A DNA stretch of 7,247 nt from Chloroflexota bacterium. Its GTDB lineage: Bacteria; Chloroflexota; Anaerolineae; B4-G1; SLSP01. Below, in pieces: positions 5,496-7,247 of the stretch. Each line of letters opens with the position of its first letter. Position 1 is the stretch's first letter. The DNA lies in contig JAAZNO010000157.1 in the NCBI GenBank assembly GCA_012798275.1, forward strand, positions 1 to 7,247, in the 5' to 3' direction. The translations under genes and the position numbers were made by a program. The notes under the pieces were generated by a model, which worked only from the letters and a program-made list of their open reading frames with translations, was not told the origin of the DNA and made no database searches.

Positions 5496-6302
5496 TCAGA
5501 GGAGCAGCTGCAACACCGCATACGTCAACACGCCGGTCCAGAGCAACGAATCAATCCGATCCAATGCGCCCCCATGACCGGGGATGAGGTTCCCAGAGTC
5601 CTTGACGCCTACCTCGCGTTTGATGACCGAGATGAAGAAATCGCCTAACGGCGTCGCCGCCGCCAACAAACCGCCGACAAGCAAACCGCGCCACCAGTTC
5701 AGGGTCAACGCCGCACCGGCGACGCGCGGCCACAACCCTCCCAACAGCGCGCCAGCGGCCAGTCCGCCCACGACTTCGGCGGCATACCCTTCCCAGCTCT
5801 TGCCGGGGCTCACCGCCGGGATCATCTTGTGCTGGCCATAGCGCCGCCCCACAAAATAGGCCGCCGAGTCGCCAATCCACACGACCGGCAACGCCAGCAG
5901 CACCCACCACAGCCCATCAACGCCCAGGCGCAACCGCAGCAAATAAGCCCCGCCTATCCCCAGGTACAACCCGCCGGCCAGCGGCAACGCCCAACTGGCC
6001 GTGGGATCCACCTTGCTCCGCCGCAACACCTGCCAGCCAGACGCTGCCAGCATCACCAACGCCAGGCCCAGCCTCAGCCATTCGCCCAATCCAAAGCGCG
6101 CATCCGCCAGCCAGATCAGGATGATCAGCCACATCCACACCGGCGAGAGAGTGTAGCCCTTGCGGCGCAGCATCTGGACATATTCCCAGCTCGCCGCCCC
6201 TACCGCTACGGTGACCAACAACGTAAAGGGCCAGCCGCCATAAACGATCGCGGCAATGGCCACAGGAAGCAAAACGGCCGCGCTGATGATACGAGTTTTC
6301 AT
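5496..6302 (-). CDS. cdsA: Phosphatidate cytidylyltransferase (CDP-diacylglycerol synthase)
   Basis: This inner-membrane enzyme makes CDP-diacylglycerol and pyrophosphate from phosphatidic acid and CTP, the branch point for phospholipid synthesis. The product has 268 residues with about eight hydrophobic segments, normal for the family. The full CdsA signature is present at 225-251 (S-x-x-K-R, then K234-D235, H243-G244-G245, D248-R249 and D251). Upstream are WIGDSAAYFVGRR (142-154, D145) and SPGKSWEG (165-172), which carry conserved metal- and substrate-binding residues of the family. I chose the ATG at 6302 (MKTRIISAAVLLP) because it places the first membrane segment at the normal distance. 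The frame stays open to an ATG at 6371, but those 23 extra residues are not family-like and fall over a hairpin-containing spacer. The Shine-Dalgarno sequence is weak (AGGA 14 nt away). uppS ends 153 bp upstream. The often-following dxr/rseP genes are absent; a gene-free stretch comes next. Confidence 0.96.
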   Translation of the reverse strand: MKTRIISAAVLLPVAIAAIVYGGWPFTLLVTVAVGAASWEYVQMLRRKGYTLSPVWMWLIILIWLADARFGLGEWLRLGLALVMLAASGWQVLRRSKVDPTASWALPLAGGLYLGIGGAYLLRLRLGVDGLWWVLLALPVVWIGDSAAYFVGRRYGQHKMIPAVSPGKSWEGYAAEVVGGLAAGALLGGLWPRVAGAALTLNWWRGLLVGGLLAAATPLGDFFISVIKREVGVKDSGNLIPGHGGALDRIDSLLWTGVLTYAVLQLLL

Positions 6303-6388
6303 GACTTGAGATCCATTCCTGGTGAGGTAGAAAGTAATGGATATGCCGGCTGCATCACGACTGGCGAGCACAGTCTCCGAACTCCTGT

Positions 6389-6435
6389 CGTTCCCGGCCC
6401 CGACCGCCGGGTCTTACAACGGTCGGCCAGGAACG
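6389..6435 (-). other. Long hairpin in the uppS-cdsA spacer
   Basis: As minus-strand RNA, CGUUCC-U-GGCC-GACCG (6435-6430, 6429, 6428-6425, 6424-6420) pairs with CGGUC-GG-GGCC-G-GGAACG (6406-6389), with a 2-nt bulge and a 13-nt loop. The U6429/G6395 pair is a wobble on this strand but A/C on the other, so the minus-strand RNA folds better. An alternative outer pairing exists, CCTGTCGT (6454-6447) with ACGACAGG (6391-6384). No T tract follows, so it is more likely an RNA-processing or stability element, or a partial attenuator, than a strong terminator. Confidence 0.5.
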
Positions 6436-6455
6436 CTGCCGGACGGACGACAGGG

Positions 6456-7193
6456 CTATGCCTCGCTCAGAGCTCCATAACGGCGCTCTCGTTGAGAAAA
6501 ACTCTGGAGGGCCTTGTAAAACTCATCCTTGTCGAAATCAGGCCAGTACACCGAAGGGATGTAATATTCCGCGTAGGCGCCTTGCCAGATCAGAAAATTG
6601 CTGATCCGAAACTCGCCGCTCGTGCGAATGATGAGGTCCGGATCCGGCAAGCCGGCGGTGAAAAGGTGATTGCTGATCACTTCCTCGGTGATCTCCTCAG
6701 GACGCAGCCCCTCGCGGGCGATAGCGCGCATGGCCTCGACCAGTTCCATCCTGCCACCGTAGTTGAAAGCGATATTGGCAATCAGAGCGGTGTTATGACG
6801 GGTCAGTTCCAGAGCGTCCTGAACACGGTGCTGGAGATCGCCCGGCAACGCCGAGAGGTCTCCAAGATGCCTCAATTGTACTCCATTTTTGTGCAATTCG
6901 CCAACTTCTTTCGTCAGACCCTCACGCAGCAAGTGCAACAGGCCGCGCACTTCCGCTTCTGGACGTTTCCAATTCTCAGTGGAAAAGGCATACAGAGTCA
7001 GAATAGGAATGCCAAAATCAACGGCGGCGCGCAACACTCGCCGCAGGTTTTCGACCCCGGCGCGATGCCCGGCTAACCGCGGCAAACCACGCGCCTGCGC
7101 CCAACGGCCATTGCCATCCATGATAATGCCTACATGGGTCGGCAGGATGGGTAAAGGCGGGTATTTCTGTTGATCCTCTCCGTGGTCACTCAT
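6456..7193 (-). CDS. uppS: Undecaprenyl diphosphate synthase (cis-prenyltransferase)
   Basis: This enzyme condenses isopentenyl diphosphate units in cis onto farnesyl diphosphate to make the C55 lipid carrier of peptidoglycan and O-antigen synthesis. It acts as a soluble or membrane-associated dimer. The product has 245 residues, a normal family length. Conserved elements are HVGIIMDGNGRWA (20-32) with catalytic D26, N28 and R30, then H43, YAFSTENW (68-75), NIAFNYGGR (140-148), and RTSGEFRISNFLIWQGAYAEYY (190-211) with R190, R196, S198 and E209. Their numbering agrees closely with the E. coli enzyme (D26, H43, S71, N74). The start ATG at 7193 is supported by GGAGG 4 nt upstream. cdsA follows after 153 bp, the common uppS-cdsA order. 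Nothing is unusual in the protein. A longer-chain or shorter-chain product cannot be excluded from sequence alone, but undecaprenyl is the default for a single-copy bacterial gene next to cdsA. Confidence 0.97.
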   Translation of the reverse strand: MSDHGEDQQKYPPLPILPTHVGIIMDGNGRWAQARGLPRLAGHRAGVENLRRVLRAAVDFGIPILTLYAFSTENWKRPEAEVRGLLHLLREGLTKEVGELHKNGVQLRHLGDLSALPGDLQHRVQDALELTRHNTALIANIAFNYGGRMELVEAMRAIAREGLRPEEITEEVISNHLFTAGLPDPDLIIRTSGEFRISNFLIWQGAYAEYYIPSVYWPDFDKDEFYKALQSFSQRERRYGALSEA

Positions 7194-7197
7194 AATG

Positions 7198-7202
7198 CCT
7201 CC
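7198..7202 (-). promoter_or_regulatory. Ribosome binding site of uppS
   Basis: GGAGG on the minus strand sits 4 nt before the ATG at 7193, a tight but workable spacing, and supports that start. Confidence 0.65.
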
Positions 7203-7206
7203 GTTT

Positions 7207-7224
7207 GACGTGAGGGACGTGAGG
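7207..7224. repeat. 9-bp tandem duplication upstream of uppS
   Basis: GACGTGAGG is present twice head-to-tail (7207-7215 and 7216-7224), 5 bp before the uppS Shine-Dalgarno region. It may be slippage or a paired protein-binding site. Confidence 0.5.
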
Positions 7225-7233
7225 GGAACTCAC

Positions 7234-7245
7234 CGATCATGATCG
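7234..7245. repeat. 12-bp perfect palindrome CGATCATGATCG
   Basis: CGATCATGATCG is a perfect inverted repeat without spacer at the right edge, about 40 bp before uppS. It could be an operator half of something outside the window, or lie at the end of an upstream gene whose frame I cannot determine. Confidence 0.4.
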
Positions 7246-7247
7246 TA

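Noticed and set aside
5381..5587. 68-codon plus-strand frame after cdsA
   Set aside because: It has a TTG start, no Shine-Dalgarno sequence and overlaps the conserved C-terminal coding part of cdsA.
6303..6371. Longer N-terminus for CdsA from the ATG at 6371
   Set aside because: The 23 extra residues are polar and unlike CdsA N-termini; MKTRIISAAVLLP at 6302 is the typical start.
5829..7076. Plus-strand frame of 415 codons opposite cdsA and uppS
   Set aside because: It is a shadow frame: it spans two real genes and their spacer, has Gln/Arg/Pro-rich composition and no family resemblance.

Overview
The window is a G+C-rich bacterial chromosomal segment. Every protein gene I can support lies on the minus strand, so the biological reading order runs from right to left: uppS, cdsA, a ~670 bp gene-free stretch, rho, an unrecognised multi-pass membrane protein, and an alpha-glucan phosphorylase (glgP) that runs off the left edge. 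The genes are housekeeping or central metabolism. The 'DUF3417-type' phosphorylase, the Rho with a long acidic N-terminal extension, and the dispersed-repeat style of the non-coding DNA make me think of Chloroflexota (Anaerolineae-like). That placement is inference from general familiarity, not from a database search.

Right part (5496-7247): uppS and cdsA encode the undecaprenyl diphosphate synthase and the CDP-diacylglycerol synthase, the usual lipid-carrier/phospholipid pair. They are 153 bp apart, and a long hairpin sits between them. Bases 7194-7247 upstream of uppS hold its ribosome binding site, a 9-bp tandem duplication and a 12-bp palindrome.

Middle (4823-5495): this is the most unusual part. 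Nearest to cdsA is ~240 bp with no recognisable gene. Next comes a 166-bp palindromic element (5088-5253) built from two inverted, C-rich REP-like units around a central 16-bp hairpin, with oligo-T tracts on one strand only. Its left arm, read on the minus strand, is also a textbook four-run G-quadruplex motif. Between that element and rho lies a long leader. In it, three strong hairpins closed by a short helix (4944-5037) can fold into a compact four-way junction. A G-U/A-C asymmetry shows that it folds better as the minus-strand RNA, the strand that leads into rho. A 15-codon potential leader peptide overlaps the first hairpin.

Left part (1-4822): rho has a GTG start directly behind a near-perfect Shine-Dalgarno sequence. 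A sigma70-like promoter sits in the 73-bp gap after rho. It is placed so that transcription would begin at or next to the ATG of the membrane protein, suggesting a leaderless mRNA. The membrane protein and glgP are 40 bp apart and probably form one transcription unit.

I found no tRNA or rRNA gene, transposase, CRISPR array or prophage gene. The best candidates for something undescribed are the structured rho leader and the BIME-like/G-quadruplex element upstream of it.
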